Under the pieces are notes generated by a model, which worked only from the letters and a program-made list of their open reading frames with translations, made no database searches and was not told where the DNA came from. A stretch of DNA of 64,000 nt, taken from positions 1-64,000 of the forward strand of contig NZ_VOSW01000011.1 in the NCBI RefSeq assembly GCF_009690905.1, read 5' to 3'. Of this stretch, positions 1 to 8,867 are shown piece after piece. The translations under genes and the position numbers were made by a program. Each line of letters starts with the position of its first letter. The first letter of the stretch is position 1. This DNA comes from Paraburkholderia madseniana (GTDB lineage: Bacteria > Pseudomonadota > Gammaproteobacteria > Burkholderiales > Burkholderiaceae).

Positions 1-105
1 CCCTGTGCGGGGCGGCACCTACTTTTCTTTGCATGCCGCAAAGAAAAGTAGGCAAAAGAAAGCGGCTCAAACCGCTAATGCTAAGTGGGCACCGTGGTCT
101 GCTGC
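1..105. repeat. Paraburkholderia-type dispersed inverted-repeat element
   Basis: A perfect 15-bp inverted repeat (arms 18-32 and 38-52, CCTACTTTTCTTTGC and its complement, 5-nt loop) is followed by an AAAGCGGCTCAAACCGC stem-like stretch. I recall this unit as occurring many times in intergenic regions of Paraburkholderia genomes; its function is unknown to me. The short frames that cross it look non-coding. Confidence 0.6.
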
Positions 106-223
106 GGGTAGTGGTGCATCTGGAATCTGTGTTCGTGCCCCTGCATACGCCAGTGACAAGGGCGTCATACTTCCGGCGGCGCTGCGCGCGCCGAAGCGTT
201 GTTCTTAACCCCGTTGGCGTACT

Positions 224-1048
224 CTATCGCCGCTTCGCGGCTGCGTAGTTCGCAGGGGTCATGCCCATCAATCGCACGAATGCTCGGGTCATGTGGCTCT
301 GATCCGCAAAGCCCGCTGAGGCTGCGGCGTCTGCCAAGGTCGCGCCACGCGCGATCAGTTGTCTCGCAAGCATTACCCTGCGCTGCATCCTGTATGCGTG
401 CGGTGGTAACCCCATCTCGTGCGCGAAACCCCGTAGCAACTGGAAGCGACTCATGCCGGCGTCAGCAGCAAGGTCAGTTAGCGTGAGCGGTGACGAAGGG
501 TCGTCGTCAATACGCGCCCTCGCTCGTGCAATCGGATTCAAGGTCTGTGACAACCGTGGACGTGCGTGCGCCGTCGCGTGAGTTCGAAGTAGATACCCAA
601 GCAACTCGAGCATCGTCTCCTCTCGGATCAGGTCGTCCGGCACGGATTGCGCCTCCACCGATGCTGTGAACAGGCGCTCGAATAGCACCTTCAGTAACGG
701 GTCGTGTACCACCGGTTGTGTCAGTTCGATCTCGTGTGTGGCGATTCCACTTAATTCGATTGCGGCGTCGCTTAGCATCGATGGCTCGAAATACAGCATG
801 CGCCATGCGCGTCCGCGCTCGTCGAGCGGGCTGCCGTCGTGTACCTCCCCCGGGTTCACCATGATCGCGTCGTTCGCTCGTGCTTCTACTACGCCGCGGC
901 CGCTTGATGATCGATGTCCGCCCGTAACGATCACGCCTACCCCGAAGCGGTCGTGCGAATGGCGCGGAAACGAATGCGTCGTTTCGGCCACCGTCGCTTC
1001 GACGCCGGCGATCGCGCAGCGAGGCATGTGAACGCGGCCGCGTGACAT
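224..1048 (-). CDS. AraC-family transcriptional regulator (cupin sensor domain)
   Basis: A 274-residue regulator. The N-terminal part (about residues 10-95, with the HSFPRHSHDRF motif) looks like the cupin-type ligand-binding fold of AraC proteins. The C-terminal 100 residues hold two helix-turn-helix units, LTDLAADAGMSRFQLLRGF and TLADAAASAGFADQSHMTRA, ending in the typical GMTPANY. GAGG seven bases upstream supports the ATG at 1048; an ATG at 1027 is possible. It stands alone, and the genes on both sides are unrelated in role, so the target is unknown. It could be a LysE-exporter-linked AraC, but no such exporter is in view. Confidence 0.88.
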   Translation of the reverse strand: MSRGRVHMPRCAIAGVEATVAETTHSFPRHSHDRFGVGVIVTGGHRSSSGRGVVEARANDAIMVNPGEVHDGSPLDERGRAWRMLYFEPSMLSDAAIELSGIATHEIELTQPVVHDPLLKVLFERLFTASVEAQSVPDDLIREETMLELLGYLLRTHATAHARPRLSQTLNPIARARARIDDDPSSPLTLTDLAADAGMSRFQLLRGFAHEMGLPPHAYRMQRRVMLARQLIARGATLADAAASAGFADQSHMTRAFVRLMGMTPANYAAAKRR

Positions 1049-1199
1049 GGTGCGCCTCAGAAGTTAACTAGCGTTCCGCGCGGCACAACACGCGGCGGTC
1101 TGCACGCTGAATCGCGCAGCGAGCCGTATGCAGATCGCCAGAGCACCCCGCGCGCCAGTCCACGCGGCAAAGTGCGAGATGACGCGTGAGCCAACCCGC

Positions 1200-2135
1200 T
1201 CATCTACCGCCCCCCTCTTCCGTTCCCGTGCGCTCACCCTCGCGGATCTTGCCTTGCGATACGCTGCTGCCCGGCGGCACGCTATGCGTCAGCCACACAT
1301 TGCCGCCGATCACCGAGCCGCGCCCGATCGTCACGCGGCCGAGAATCGTCGCGCCTGCATAAATCACGACGTCGTCTTCAACGATCGGATGGCGCGCGTT
1401 GCCCTTGACCAGCGTGCCGTCAACATCCGCAGCGAAGCTCTTCGCGCCGAGCGTCACGGCCTGGTAGACACGCACGCGCTCGCCGATGATCGCGGTCTCG
1501 CCAATCACAACGCCCGTGCCGTGATCGATAAAGAAACTCGGGCCGATGGTCGCGCCCGGGTGAATGTCGATGCCGGTCGCCGAGTGCGCGATCTCGTTGA
1601 TGAAGCGCGCGAGCAAGGGCACGCCGAGGCGGTGCAGCGCGTGCGCAAGACGATGGTGCGTCATTGCCCACACGCCCGGATAACACAGCAGAATTTCAGT
1701 GATGTGCTGCGCGGCCGGGTCGCCGGTGAAAGCGGCCTGAATATCGCTGACCAGCAACGCGCGAATACCGGGCAACTGCGTGCCGAACTCGCGCGCGACA
1801 TTGAACGCGCGCTCCTTCAGATCCGCATCGGGCGTTTCGCCAAACTCGGGCAGAAAGCGCAAGGCGCGGCGAATCTGTTCGGCAAGCAATCGCAACGTGC
1901 TTTCGAGCGTGTGGCCGACGTAGTAGTCGACGGTTTCGTCAGTTAGATCGGGGGCGCCGTAGTGCGTGGGAAACAACGCCGCGCGCAAGCCGGTGACAAT
2001 GGCGATCACCGCATCGCGCGACGGCAACTCGCGAATGCCGAGCGGATGCCGCGTGCGATGCAATTCTTCACGCGACGCGCGCAGGTCCGCGACGATCTGT
2101 TCGAGACCCCAGTTGTGGGCAGGCACATTAGGCAT
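1200..2135 (-). CDS. epsC: Serine O-acetyltransferase, EpsC/CysE type
   Basis: A 311-residue protein predicted to acetylate L-serine to O-acetylserine, the first step of cysteine synthesis. Residues 1-150 are the helical N-terminal domain typical of the long EpsC form. From about residue 190 comes a left-handed beta-helix of hexapeptide repeats (IHPGATIGPSFFIDHGTGVV, IGETAIIGERVRVYQAVTLG), with the catalytic-type Asp and His in the DHGTG motif. The C-terminus is proline- and charge-rich. No cysK or sulfate genes lie next to it. The start has only a weak ribosome site. The family call is strong; the symbol is by family. Confidence 0.88.
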   Translation of the reverse strand: MPNVPAHNWGLEQIVADLRASREELHRTRHPLGIRELPSRDAVIAIVTGLRAALFPTHYGAPDLTDETVDYYVGHTLESTLRLLAEQIRRALRFLPEFGETPDADLKERAFNVAREFGTQLPGIRALLVSDIQAAFTGDPAAQHITEILLCYPGVWAMTHHRLAHALHRLGVPLLARFINEIAHSATGIDIHPGATIGPSFFIDHGTGVVIGETAIIGERVRVYQAVTLGAKSFAADVDGTLVKGNARHPIVEDDVVIYAGATILGRVTIGRGSVIGGNVWLTHSVPPGSSVSQGKIREGERTGTEEGGGR

Positions 2136-2262
2136 AAAAGGACAGCGCCGCGCGATAGGCGCGGTTCAGAGTGATTGTCCCAAGAGATTACCGCGTTTTG
2201 CGGCGGTTCGCGCAACGTCGCGCGGCTGCCCGGTATGCCGGTTCGCGCGTGGCGGACGCGCT

Positions 2263-2496
2263 TCAGATCGTCACGCTGCTCGCATCGATCCAGCGCACGG
2301 CCCAGTCGCGTGCGTGCGCGATGGCGGTGGCTTCGTCAGGAAAACGCAAGTCAGTGGGGAAAAAACGGTTGGCGACCAGTTCGCCGTCGCTGGAGCGGGA
2401 GATGACCACATACGGTTGCCAAGTGCCATCGCACGCGCGCGCCGGCGCGCAATTCAGCAAGTAGCCGCGATGTGTGAATGCAGCATCGAAATGCAT
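2263..2496 (-). CDS. Small conserved Burkholderiaceae protein
   Basis: A 77-residue protein with no signal peptide or membrane segment. The order is a beta strand with RGYLLNC, then DGTWQPYVVIS, an FFP turn, and a final amphipathic helix (DEATAIAHARDWAVRWIDA). I recall small proteins of this layout (WQPxVVIS followed by a helix ending in RWID) as common in Burkholderia genomes, but no function is known to me. A GGGCGGG stretch lies just before the ATG. It is separated by 127 bp from the acetyltransferase and is probably its own unit. Confidence 0.65.
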   Translation of the reverse strand: MHFDAAFTHRGYLLNCAPARACDGTWQPYVVISRSSDGELVANRFFPTDLRFPDEATAIAHARDWAVRWIDASSVTI

Positions 2497-2829
2497 GTGT
2501 CACCCGCCCTGACGGCCCCGTAAGATGTTTTGAGTAGCGCGCGTCTGTTCGTTGTCGGCCATGTAAAAAAAAGCCGGACGCATGTCGTCGATTTAACCGC
2601 GCTTCGCTCGTCGGAGTAAGATCATACTCTGTAGAAAATAGGCGTCCATTAAAAAAAACGAAAAGAATCGCTGACGCAATCGCCACGTGAAATGCCCGCA
2701 TATGTCACTGCACATAAGCTGCACATAAGCTGCGAGGCAACCGCGGTACAACTCACACGCACAAAGAGGTTGTGCGAGGCGGAACGGGTTTTGCTGCACT
2801 TCAACCATGTCCTCTTCAGTGGAGAATGC
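2497..2829. other. Intergenic region, no gene seen
   Basis: I see no convincing gene here. It carries T- and A-runs (about 2565-2572 and 2649-2656), a perfect direct duplication of CACATAAGCTG near 2711-2733, and the ribosome site GGAG for the gene starting at 2830. Confidence 0.5.
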
Positions 2830-3285
2830 ATGATGAACAGCGACATCAACAAGCCGGCAGACGCCGGCAAACTACCGCGCACCACCGGCCCGAGCACAAC
2901 GGAACTGCATAACGACCGCACGCACGACAGCACGGTCGACACCGACGGCAAGAATCTCGAGGCCGCCCGCATCGCCGGCCACAGCCCGATCTCGCCGGAC
3001 GAGATCACGACGAGCAACGCGAGCCTGATCAACAGCGTGCCCGAGGCACAGGACGGCATGGCCGGCTTCGACAGCCGGGTTGGCGGCAATCATCTGCTGC
3101 TGGCGCTCGAACCGGGCTACACGGTCATCGATAAAGGCATGGTCGAGCCGCAAGGCGTCGATTCAGAAGATGAACTGTTCGACGACCCGCGCCCAATCCG
3201 CAGCCGTCGCGAACGTGGCCGCATCCATTTCGCCCTCAATCACCTGCGCCCTACCCGCGTGATTGAATTACATCGGGCGAAATAA
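2830..3285 (+). CDS. Hypothetical acidic protein of unknown function
   Basis: A 151-residue soluble protein, start chosen at 2830 because GGAG lies five bases upstream; the reading frame is open further up, but without a ribosome site. The sequence is hydrophilic and rich in Asp, Asn, Thr and Ser, with a likely disordered N-terminal half and a short basic end (RSRRERGRIHF). I do not recognise a domain. A hairpin right after the stop could end transcription. Probably a Burkholderiales-restricted protein. Confidence 0.6.
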   Translation: MMNSDINKPADAGKLPRTTGPSTTELHNDRTHDSTVDTDGKNLEAARIAGHSPISPDEITTSNASLINSVPEAQDGMAGFDSRVGGNHLLLALEPGYTVIDKGMVEPQGVDSEDELFDDPRPIRSRRERGRIHFALNHLRPTRVIELHRAK

Positions 3286-3293
3286 GTATTCGC

Positions 3294-3322
3294 GCGGCGC
3301 ATATTTGTTTGAATTGCGCCGC
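3294..3322 (+). terminator. Candidate hairpin terminator
   Basis: A perfect 8-bp stem GCGGCGCA / TGCGCCGC with a 13-nt loop lies nine bases past the stop at 3285. No strong T-run follows, so termination would be weak or factor-assisted. Confidence 0.4.
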
Positions 3323-3492
3323 TCGCACCAATTAATCAGTCCATTCCAAAGTGCGCACCGTTTGAATGACGGTGCGCGTTTCGTTACGGATTAGAAACTC
3401 AGGGTTGCAGGACCTGCAAGCCGAACGGGCTTTTTCCGCCCGTCGAACGCCGACACAATCGACTGCATGTCCAATACCAAACGGAGCAGCAG

Positions 3493-4098
3493 ATGAAAAA
3501 AATTGTCGTAATAGGCGCAACCGGCACGGTCGGCCAGGCAGTGAGCACGGCATTGAAAGCACGCCATGAAGTCATCGAAGTGGGCGCGACGCGCGGCCAG
3601 TATCGCGTGGACAGCACCGACCCGGCCAGCATCGAGCGGCTCTTTAGCGAGATTGGTAAAGTCGACGGCATCGTCACCGCCACCGGCAAGCTGCATTTCG
3701 GCCCGCTGCCGGAGATGAGCGTCGAGCAGTTCTGGGTCGGTCTGCGCGACAAGCTGATGGGTCAGATCAATGTGGTGCTGGGCGCGCAGCGGTACGTGAA
3801 CGACGGCGGTTCGTTCACGCTGACGAGCGGCATTGTCGGCGACGAACCGATTCGCGAAGGCGCGAACGCAACCACGGTCAATCTGGCCCTGGAAGGTTTC
3901 GTGCGCGGCGCCGCGATCGAATTGCCGCGCGGCATCCGCATCAACGTGGTGAGCCCGACCGTACTCACCGAAGCGATGGCTGCTTATGCGCCCTACTTCC
4001 GCGGCTTCGAGCCGGTCACCGCCGAACGTGCCGCGCAGGCCTATCTGCGCAGCGTTGAAGGCGCGCAAACGGGCCGCGTGTATCGCGTGGGGTATTGA
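3493..4098 (+). CDS. Short-chain dehydrogenase-like protein, atypical SDR
   Basis: A 201-residue Rossmann protein. The nucleotide-binding motif GATGTVG is at residues 8-14, followed by a shortened first half in which the usual cofactor-loop region is condensed (TRGQYRVDSTDPASIERLF). It retains the Ser of the SDR triad (TLTSGI), but the usual Tyr-x3-Lys is replaced by a stretch reading GANATTVNLALEGF. This matches a small SDR subgroup I recall (PRK07578-like), so the loss of Tyr and Lys is a family trait and not decay. A catalytic role is uncertain; it may bind NAD(P)H without classical reduction. GGAGCAGCAG precedes the ATG. It is convergent with the dehydratase gene downstream. Confidence 0.8.
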   Translation: MKKIVVIGATGTVGQAVSTALKARHEVIEVGATRGQYRVDSTDPASIERLFSEIGKVDGIVTATGKLHFGPLPEMSVEQFWVGLRDKLMGQINVVLGAQRYVNDGGSFTLTSGIVGDEPIREGANATTVNLALEGFVRGAAIELPRGIRINVVSPTVLTEAMAAYAPYFRGFEPVTAERAAQAYLRSVEGAQTGRVYRVGY

Positions 4099-4111
4099 GC
4101 CTTCAGAACGC

Positions 4112-5851
4112 TCAGTGAATCTCCGGCTCGCCGCTTGCATCCGTCTGCGCGCCGCCGCGCTGCAGGAAATCGAAGTCGCAGCCTTTATTCGCCTGCAGCA
4201 CGTGCACCTGATGCAAGGCGCCAAAGCCGCGCGTAAACCGCGGCTCGGGTCTGACCCAGGCGGCCTTGCGGCGCGCCAGTTCTTCCTCCGCTACGAGCAT
4301 GTTGAGCTTGCGCCGCGGCACGTCCAGCTCGATCAGATCGCCGCTCTGCACCAGTGCAAGCGGGCCGCCGATAAACGACTCCGGCGCGACGTGCAATACG
4401 CACGCACCGTAGCTCGTCCCGCTCATCCGCGCATCCGAGATACGCACCATATCGCGCACGCCCTTTTGCAGCAGTTTCCGCGGGATCGGTAATTGCCCCC
4501 ACTCGGGCATGCCTGGCGCCCCCACCGGTCCCGCGTGCTGCAGCACGATCACACAGGTCTCGTCGATGTCGAGCGCTTCGTCGTCGATGCGCGCGGCCAT
4601 GTCGTTGTAGTCCTTGAACACCACGGCGCGGCCGGTGTGCACGAGCAAGCGCGGCTCGGCGGCACCGGGTTTGATCACGGCGCCGTCGGGCGCGAGATTG
4701 CCGCGCAGCACCGCGAGACCGTTATTGGGCAGGAGCGGCGCGCTGCGGCGGCGGATCACCTCGTCGTTGAAAATCGTCGCGCCTTCGAGGTTTTCGCCGA
4801 GCGTGCGGCCATTCACCGTTTTCTGCGAACGGTCGATCAGGTCGCCCAGTTCAGCAAGCATGGCCGGCAATCCGCCCGCGTAGAAAAAGTCCTCCATCAG
4901 ATACGCGCCGGTCGGACGAACGTTCGCCAGCACCGGCGTGCGGCGCGAGATGTCGTCATAGCGATCAAGCGTCAGTTCGACGCCGGCGCGGCGTGCGAGC
5001 GCGATCATATGCACGATCGCGTTGGTCGAACCAGAGAGCGCGAGGCAGGTGGTCACGGCGTTATCGATTGAGCCGGCGGTGATCAGATCGGATGGTTTCA
5101 GGTCCTCCCACACCATCTCGACGATACGCATGCCGGTTTTCGCCGCCATCTGCGCGTGCCGCGAATCCACTGCGGGAATGGAGGCAAATCCGGGCAACGT
5201 GAAGCCGAGCGCTTCGGCAGCGCTCGTCATGGTCGACGCGGTGCCCATTGTCATGCAGTGACCCGGCGAGCGGGCAATGCCGCCTTCCACACCTTGCCAG
5301 TCCCCTTCCGTGATGGTCCCCGCGCGCAACTCGGCCCAGTATTTCCAGACGTCAGAACCGGAGCCAAGCGTGACACCGTTCCAGTTGCCGCGCAGCATCG
5401 GACCGGCCGGCAGAAAGATCGCCGGCAGATCCATCGAGATCGCGCCCATCAGCAAGGCGGGCGTGGTCTTGTCGCAACCACCCATCAGCACGACGCCATC
5501 GGCGGGATACGAGCGCAGCGTCTCCTCGGCTTCCATCGCGAGGAAGTTGCGATAGAGCATCGTGGTGGGCTTCTGGAACGGCTCGGCGAGCGTCTGCACG
5601 GGCAGCTCGACCGGAAAGCCGCCTGCCTGCCAGATGCCGCGTTTCACTTCCTCGACACGTTGCTTGAAATGCGTGTGGCAGGTATTGATCTCGCTCCATG
5701 TGTTGAGGATCGCGATGACCGGCTTGCCAGCGTATTCCTCGCGGCTATAGCCCATTTGCGCGGTACGCGAGCGGTGGCCGAACGAGCGCAGATCGTTTAA
5801 GCCGTACCAGCGGTGGCTGCGCAGTTCTTCGGGTTTCTTTCGCTTCGTCAA
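4112..5851 (-). CDS. IlvD/Edd-family dehydratase, L-arabinonate dehydratase-like
   Basis: A 579-residue dehydratase expected to convert an aldonic acid to its 2-keto-3-deoxy form using a [2Fe-2S] cluster and Mg. Likely cluster cysteines are C58 (NTCHTHF), C126 (GGCDKTTPA) and C199 ([10 protein letters not shown]). The [12 protein letters not shown] motif near residue 480 holds the expected catalytic Ser. Spacing fits the sugar-acid branch, not the branched-chain amino acid IlvD. The start is a TTG whose last two bases overlap the TGA of the permease gene; AAGGAG lies ten bases upstream. The frame stays open far upstream across the permease, but that part is antiphase. It is the last gene of the sugar-acid operon. 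Confidence 0.88.
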   Translation of the reverse strand: MTKRKKPEELRSHRWYGLNDLRSFGHRSRTAQMGYSREEYAGKPVIAILNTWSEINTCHTHFKQRVEEVKRGIWQAGGFPVELPVQTLAEPFQKPTTMLYRNFLAMEAEETLRSYPADGVVLMGGCDKTTPALLMGAISMDLPAIFLPAGPMLRGNWNGVTLGSGSDVWKYWAELRAGTITEGDWQGVEGGIARSPGHCMTMGTASTMTSAAEALGFTLPGFASIPAVDSRHAQMAAKTGMRIVEMVWEDLKPSDLITAGSIDNAVTTCLALSGSTNAIVHMIALARRAGVELTLDRYDDISRRTPVLANVRPTGAYLMEDFFYAGGLPAMLAELGDLIDRSQKTVNGRTLGENLEGATIFNDEVIRRRSAPLLPNNGLAVLRGNLAPDGAVIKPGAAEPRLLVHTGRAVVFKDYNDMAARIDDEALDIDETCVIVLQHAGPVGAPGMPEWGQLPIPRKLLQKGVRDMVRISDARMSGTSYGACVLHVAPESFIGGPLALVQSGDLIELDVPRRKLNMLVAEEELARRKAAWVRPEPRFTRGFGALHQVHVLQANKGCDFDFLQRGGAQTDASGEPEIH

Positions 5852-6771
5852 CGTCTTTGCTCCTTCACGCGCGACACGATCTGCGTCGGGCTGACGAATT
5901 GCAGCGCGATCAGCACCCAGATCAACGTGATCGCCATGTAGATCATCGCCATCGCGTCGATCGATTGCGGTGCGCGCACGCCGGTTGAAAATACAGCGTA
6001 GTACAAGGCGACCACGAGCGTTTGCGTCGCGGGGCCCGCTGTAAAGAATGTCAGCTCGAACATGCCGATCGTGCGCACCAGCACGAGCAGCCCGGCGGCC
6101 AACATGCCGGGCACCAGCAGGGGCAGCAGCACGTAGCGGAAATAGCGAAACGTGTTCGCCCCGAAAATGCGCGCCGCCGCTTCGAGATTGGGATCGATCT
6201 GCTCGATGAACGGCGTCATCACCAGAATCACGAACGGCAGCGCCGGCACGAGATTCGCAAGGATCACGCCGCTCAAGGTGCCCGCAAGGCCGACTTTGTA
6301 CATCACGGTTGCCATCGGAATGCCGTAGGTCACGGGCGGCACCATCAGGGGCAACAGGAAAATCAGCATCGCCATGCGCTTGCCGCGAAACTGCACGCGG
6401 GCGAGCGCATACGCCGCGGGCACGCCGAGTACAACCGACAACACCACCACGGCGCCGACCACTTCGACGGTGACCCACAACACGCTCGCGAGCTGAAAAT
6501 CGCTCCACGCCTGCGCGTACCAATGCAGCGTGAAGCCTTGCGGCAACAAGGTGCCGAACCAGCGGGTCGCCAGCGAATTCACCGCGACGGTCGCAATCAG
6601 CAACACCACGTTGACGAGAAAGAACACCATCGCGCCCCACACCAGCACCTGCCAGATGCGGCCCGGCACGCTGGCGCGCTGCTTCACGCGCTTGCTGGGT
6701 TGCTGGGCGCCGTCGTTGTTTTCCTTCGACGCGGACCACGAAGGATGCGCGGCGCGGTGATCGCTAGCCAT
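5848..6771 (-). CDS. ABC transporter permease (importer, second subunit)
   Basis: A 307-residue inner-membrane permease with an N-terminal hydrophilic tail of about 35 residues and six predicted membrane segments. The EAA-type loop reads [26 protein letters not shown], which contacts the ATPase. The ATG overlaps the TGA of the preceding permease by one base (TGATG), so the two are translationally coupled. It resembles PotC/CysW-like permeases of the spermidine/thiamine/iron superfamily by layout, but the operon context points to a sugar acid or its lactone as the substrate. Confidence 0.88.
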   Translation of the reverse strand: MASDHRAAHPSWSASKENNDGAQQPSKRVKQRASVPGRIWQVLVWGAMVFFLVNVVLLIATVAVNSLATRWFGTLLPQGFTLHWYAQAWSDFQLASVLWVTVEVVGAVVVLSVVLGVPAAYALARVQFRGKRMAMLIFLLPLMVPPVTYGIPMATVMYKVGLAGTLSGVILANLVPALPFVILVMTPFIEQIDPNLEAAARIFGANTFRYFRYVLLPLLVPGMLAAGLLVLVRTIGMFELTFFTAGPATQTLVVALYYAVFSTGVRAPQSIDAMAMIYMAITLIWVLIALQFVSPTQIVSRVKEQRR

Positions 6772-7649
6772 CAGCCTTTGCCTCCCGTCACCGGACCGCT
6801 GTAGAAGAAGCGGCGCGCGCCGAGCATCGCGGCGACCACCAGCAGTTGCACGAAACCCATCACCATTGCGATCGCCGAAGCAAGCGAATAATCGTAGCTT
6901 TCGAACGCGGCTTCGGCTGCGGCGATCGACATCACACGCGTCGGGCCGGCGGGCGCACCCAGCAGCACCGCCGATGGAAAGACCGAGAACGCCTGCACGA
7001 ACGACAAACAGGCGGCCATCGTTAATCCAGGGACCAGCAGCGGCAAATAGATCCGGCGGAACTGCTGCCACGGGCTCGCGCCGAGCGTGGCGGCAGCGCT
7101 CGCGAGCGTCGGATCGATGCCGGTCACGTAGGACAGCGTCAGCAGAAACGCAAACGGAAAACCCGACACGATCAGCGAAATCAGCACGCCCCAGAAGTTA
7201 TGCGTCAGACGCACTTCATTGGTGTAGAGATGCAATCCTTGCAATGCCTGGGGAAACCAGCCATTCGGGCCGAAATACGTGAGCATGCCGTCGGCGATCA
7301 GCACGGTGCCGAGCGTGACAGGAATCACCAGCAGCGTCGTGGCGAGTTTCTGATAGGGCGAATTGCGGCGCAGCGCAAACGCCACCGGAACCGACACGCC
7401 TACATTGATCAGCGTCGCGGGCACGGCGAGCTTGAGCGTGACGAGAATGGTCGGCCACATCGACGAGTCGGTGAAGAACGTCAGGTAGTTGGCCCACAGG
7501 CCGCCGCCGTTCATCGGCCGGAACGACAGCACCAAACCATACGCAAAGGGATAGATGAACAACGCCACGATGAAAATCAAAGCTGGCGCGACCAGCCACG
7601 CCTTGGCGTCGCGCGGTGCGAGCGGCGGCGACAGCGTGGGCGTGTTCAA
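6771..7649 (-). CDS. ABC transporter permease (importer, first subunit)
   Basis: A 292-residue inner-membrane protein starting MNTPTLSPPLAPRDAKAW, with the first membrane helix at about residues 18-38 (LVAPALIFIVALFIYPFAYG) and six helices in all. The EAA-type loop is ASAAATLGASPWQQFRRIYLP. Its first four bases overlap the end of the ATPase gene (ATGA), and its stop overlaps the start of the second permease. It forms the translocation pore with the second permease. Confidence 0.88.
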   Translation of the reverse strand: MNTPTLSPPLAPRDAKAWLVAPALIFIVALFIYPFAYGLVLSFRPMNGGGLWANYLTFFTDSSMWPTILVTLKLAVPATLINVGVSVPVAFALRRNSPYQKLATTLLVIPVTLGTVLIADGMLTYFGPNGWFPQALQGLHLYTNEVRLTHNFWGVLISLIVSGFPFAFLLTLSYVTGIDPTLASAAATLGASPWQQFRRIYLPLLVPGLTMAACLSFVQAFSVFPSAVLLGAPAGPTRVMSIAAAEAAFESYDYSLASAIAMVMGFVQLLVVAAMLGARRFFYSGPVTGGKG

Positions 7650-8725
7650 GCAGCCTCTCCGTCATAGACGAGCGTACGTGAGGGCGGCACGCGCAGACTG
7701 ATGCGTTCGCCCTCTTCGAATTCGCCCGCGATGCGCGCCCACAAATCGCCGAACGCGGTCTTCACCCGCAGCAGTGAATCGTGCCCGCCGTATTCCACGG
7801 TGTTCACCAACGCGTCAAAGGCGTTTTCCATGCCAGGTGCCGCGTGCTCCATATCCTCGGGGCGCAGCGCGACGCTCACGCGCTTGCTGTTGAAACCGGC
7901 CATCGGCGTGCCGATCAGACGCACACCATTCGCGCTCACCGCAACCCCATCGCCTTGCGTGCCTTCGAGCGTGAATTCGGCTACGTTTCGATAGCCCATG
8001 AAACGCGCCACGTGCAAGTTTTGCGGCCGCGTGTAGACCTCTTTCGGCGTGCCGATCTGCTGCACCACACCCTCTTTCATCACGACGATGCGATCGGCCA
8101 TGGAAAGCGCTTCGTCCTGATCGTGCGTCACGTAGAGCGTCGCGCGTTCGAGCTTACTGTGGATGCGACGAATCTCAGCACGCATTTCGATGCGCAGCTT
8201 CGTATCGAGATTCGACAGCGGTTCGTCCATCAGAATCAGTGGCGGTTCGATCACGATCGCACGCGCAATCGCCACCCGCTGCTGCTGACCGCCCGACAGT
8301 TGTCCGGGCAGCTTACGCTCATGACCGACCAGTTGTACGAGCTGCAATGCTTCGCGCACCCGGCGCACTGCCTCGCTCCTGCCGACGCCACGCATCTTCA
8401 ATCCGAAGCCGACGTTATCCAGCACGCTCATATGCGGAAAGAGGGCGTAGTTCTGGAACACCATGCCGAAGCCGCGCTTTTCCGGCGGCAGCACGTCGAT
8501 GCGTTTATCGTCGAGCCAGATGCCGCCGCCGCTCAAGGGCTGCAAGCCGGCGATGCAATTGAGCGCCGTCGATTTTCCGCAACCCGAAGGTCCGAGCAAC
8601 GCAATGAACTCGCCACGCTGGATATTCAGATCGAGCCCTTGCAGCGCCGCGACCGCCTGGCCCTCCGCATTCGTGAAACTGCGGCTCACCGAATCGAGCC
8701 GCAACTGCTCAAAGTGATGCTTCAT
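7646..8725 (-). CDS. ABC transporter ATP-binding protein (PotA/UgpC type)
   Basis: A 359-residue ATPase. Walker A is GPSGCGKST at residues 45-53, the Q-loop VFQNYALFPHMS, the signature LSGGQQQR at 143-150, Walker B LILMDEP at 163-169, and the switch His in YVTHDQDEAL. From about residue 240 comes a TOBE-type regulatory domain. The frame is open upstream of 8725, but the ATG there gives the normal MKHHFEQLRLDSVSRSF start of the family. It lies between the binding protein and the permeases, in the usual importer order. Confidence 0.92.
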   Translation of the reverse strand: MKHHFEQLRLDSVSRSFTNAEGQAVAALQGLDLNIQRGEFIALLGPSGCGKSTALNCIAGLQPLSGGGIWLDDKRIDVLPPEKRGFGMVFQNYALFPHMSVLDNVGFGLKMRGVGRSEAVRRVREALQLVQLVGHERKLPGQLSGGQQQRVAIARAIVIEPPLILMDEPLSNLDTKLRIEMRAEIRRIHSKLERATLYVTHDQDEALSMADRIVVMKEGVVQQIGTPKEVYTRPQNLHVARFMGYRNVAEFTLEGTQGDGVAVSANGVRLIGTPMAGFNSKRVSVALRPEDMEHAAPGMENAFDALVNTVEYGGHDSLLRVKTAFGDLWARIAGEFEEGERISLRVPPSRTLVYDGEAA

Positions 8726-8867
8726 GGCGGTTTCCTGATGCGCGTGACGCTCGAATCGCGAAGGCTCAATCGAACAGAGGCGCGTGATGCTTCGTGCCGG
8801 CTTCCTGTGTGCATGGCAGGCGAACCTCTGCGGACCGAATGAACGCGCGCACGGACTCACTCAGTGG

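Noticed and set aside
5852..6739. A 296-codon in-frame extension of the dehydratase gene upstream of 5851
   Set aside because: It is antiphase to the well-supported permease gene, has no dehydratase similarity, and a ribosome site supports the TTG at 5851.
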